Assembly: GCA_944324185.1 (NCBI GenBank)
Contig: CALUVI010000024.1
Location: forward strand, 1-32,116
Source: Candidatus Gastranaerophilales bacterium
GTDB taxonomy: Bacteria; Cyanobacteriota; Vampirovibrionia; Gastranaerophilales; Gastranaerophilaceae
Length of the DNA stretch: 32,116 bases
Direction of reading: 5' to 3'
Part shown: one piece after another, positions 31,395 to 32,116 of the stretch
Numbering within the stretch: the first letter of the stretch is position 1
Layout: each line of letters opens with the position of its first letter
Notes under the pieces: model-generated
Database searches by the model: none
The model's input: the letters and a program-made list of their open reading frames with translations, nothing else
Told to the model about the DNA's origin: nothing
Position numbers and translations under genes: made by a program

Positions 31395-32116
31395 TTAAAC
31401 AGTTTCGTTTATAATCTTTGCAGAGTTGTCCAAATCTCTCATAAGCGCTTCATTACCTTTGTCAAGCCCTCTGTGTCTTAAAGCGCGTGAAATTGCATCC
31501 GCAAAATTAGGAGCTTTTCCTTCCGATGCTGCTTTATAGTAATCATCCTCAAAATTTTCTCCGAGTCTTAACGCCCAGTTACCGTGAGTTGTACCCGGAC
31601 GGTTGTATGTTTTTCCGATTCCCCAGAAATCCGTGAAGAAAATCTGTATTCTTTTAGCAGGACTTGCAAAAAGTTCGGCAAAACTTGCTGCTAAAAATTT
31701 CTTTTTATCTTTGCGCAATTCTTTAGAATATTGTTTAATTTCTTCTTTTGTTGCTCCCATAGGCGCTGTGTCTTCTGCAAGATGGTTTGTTTTTTTCATA
31801 AAGCGACCTGTCTCTCTTGAATCATTTTTATTTTTGTAATTAAACAAATCTTCGATAAATTCCAAGAAAGAGCTATTGTCATGCGAACCTATCATAATTA
31901 CGTTATTTGCAGGCGCTTTGCTTCCTCTGTCATCAAATTGCGTCATTGAAATACCGGAAAGATTAAGTTTTTTCATAACACGTTTGACCGGAGCAGTTTT
32001 GTCGCCAAGATCTTCACATATAATATCTGACTTATTTAAGCCGTATTTTTCTGCTGCAGGTATGATAATTTTTGTGAATAAATTTGCGTATTCGTCATCA
32101 TTCTTTTTCTGATATT
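31395..32116 (-). CDS. malQ: 4-alpha-glucanotransferase MalQ (GH77), 3' part
   Basis: The last 239 codons of a gene whose start lies beyond the right edge. It moves maltodextrin segments between glucans. IICEDLGDKTAPVKRVMKKL carries the general acid Glu (EDLG), and VIMIGSHDNSSFLEF the transition-state Asp (HDN). The C-terminal RIQIFFTDFWGIGKTYNRPG and GNWALRL match the end of GH77 enzymes, where the product closes. An in-frame ATG at 31976 is internal and not the start. A hairpin follows the stop. Confidence 0.88.
   Translation of the reverse strand, partial: YQKKNDDEYANLFTKIIIPAAEKYGLNKSDIICEDLGDKTAPVKRVMKKLNLSGISMTQFDDRGSKAPANNVIMIGSHDNSSFLEFIEDLFNYKNKNDSRETGRFMKKTNHLAEDTAPMGATKEEIKQYSKELRKDKKKFLAASFAELFASPAKRIQIFFTDFWGIGKTYNRPGTTHGNWALRLGENFEDDYYKAASEGKAPNFADAISRALRHRGLDKGNEALMRDLDNSAKIINETV

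Overview
The window is a low-GC, chromosomal-looking stretch from a bacterium that best fits the non-photosynthetic cyanobacterial lineage Gastranaerophilales/Vampirovibrionia ('Melainabacteria'). The reasons are circumstantial but agree: atpD and atpC form a two-gene unit with no other ATP synthase genes beside it, as in Cyanobacteria; there is an SLH-domain envelope protein; thymidylate synthesis uses ThyX; and several unrelated lineage-type proteins carry a short N-terminal aromatic motif (F-R/N/Q-G/A/Q). No transposase, integrase, phage structural gene or CRISPR array was found. The taxonomic call is inference.

Left third (1-11.9 kb): an edge fragment, then thyX overlapping an amino-acid-binding protein gene, a GtrA-like membrane protein, a repeat-filled intergenic island (2.16-2.71 kb), an unusually long phosphohexomutase, a DJ-1/Hsp31-like protein with a Cys cluster, a sialyl/polysialyltransferase-like glycosyltransferase divergent from an XRE regulator, an HD-GYP protein, and anmK (cell-wall sugar recycling). 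A 740-bp gap holds a promoter and terminator facing the same way, so it probably makes a small RNA or short peptide. A stand-alone FkbH-like protein ends at a perfect palindromic terminator.

Middle (12-22 kb): an SLH protein with a strong ribosome binding site, small secreted or membrane proteins, tRNA-Leu(CAA) with partial copies of its own 5' end upstream, a degenerate PurD-like ATP-grasp protein, a long Lys/Ala-rich repeat protein, a family 9 glycosyltransferase, a Gly/Cys/Trp-rich tandem-repeat protein, a HAD phosphatase, a small secreted protein coupled to a PilZ protein, two further motif-bearing small proteins and a CoA-dehydratase-activase-like (DUF2229) protein.

Right third (22-32 kb): mutL, a small secreted protein coupled to atpC, atpD (with a dispersed repeat between atpC and atpD), a PMT-like (GT39) membrane glycosyltransferase, a short rpmH (L34) gene, a 72-aa Cys-rich protein behind a good promoter, adenine deaminase with an unknown upstream partner, and the 3' part of malQ running off the right edge.

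Themes: envelope glycans (two glycosyltransferases, the GT39 protein, GtrA, AnmK, phosphohexomutase), c-di-GMP-type signalling (HD-GYP and PilZ), and core housekeeping. The most unusual signals are about six genes that appear leaderless (a -10 box 6-7 nt before the start codon and no Shine-Dalgarno), the shared N-terminal motif, the Gly/Cys/Trp repeat protein, and the probable untranslated or micro-peptide transcript upstream of anmK.
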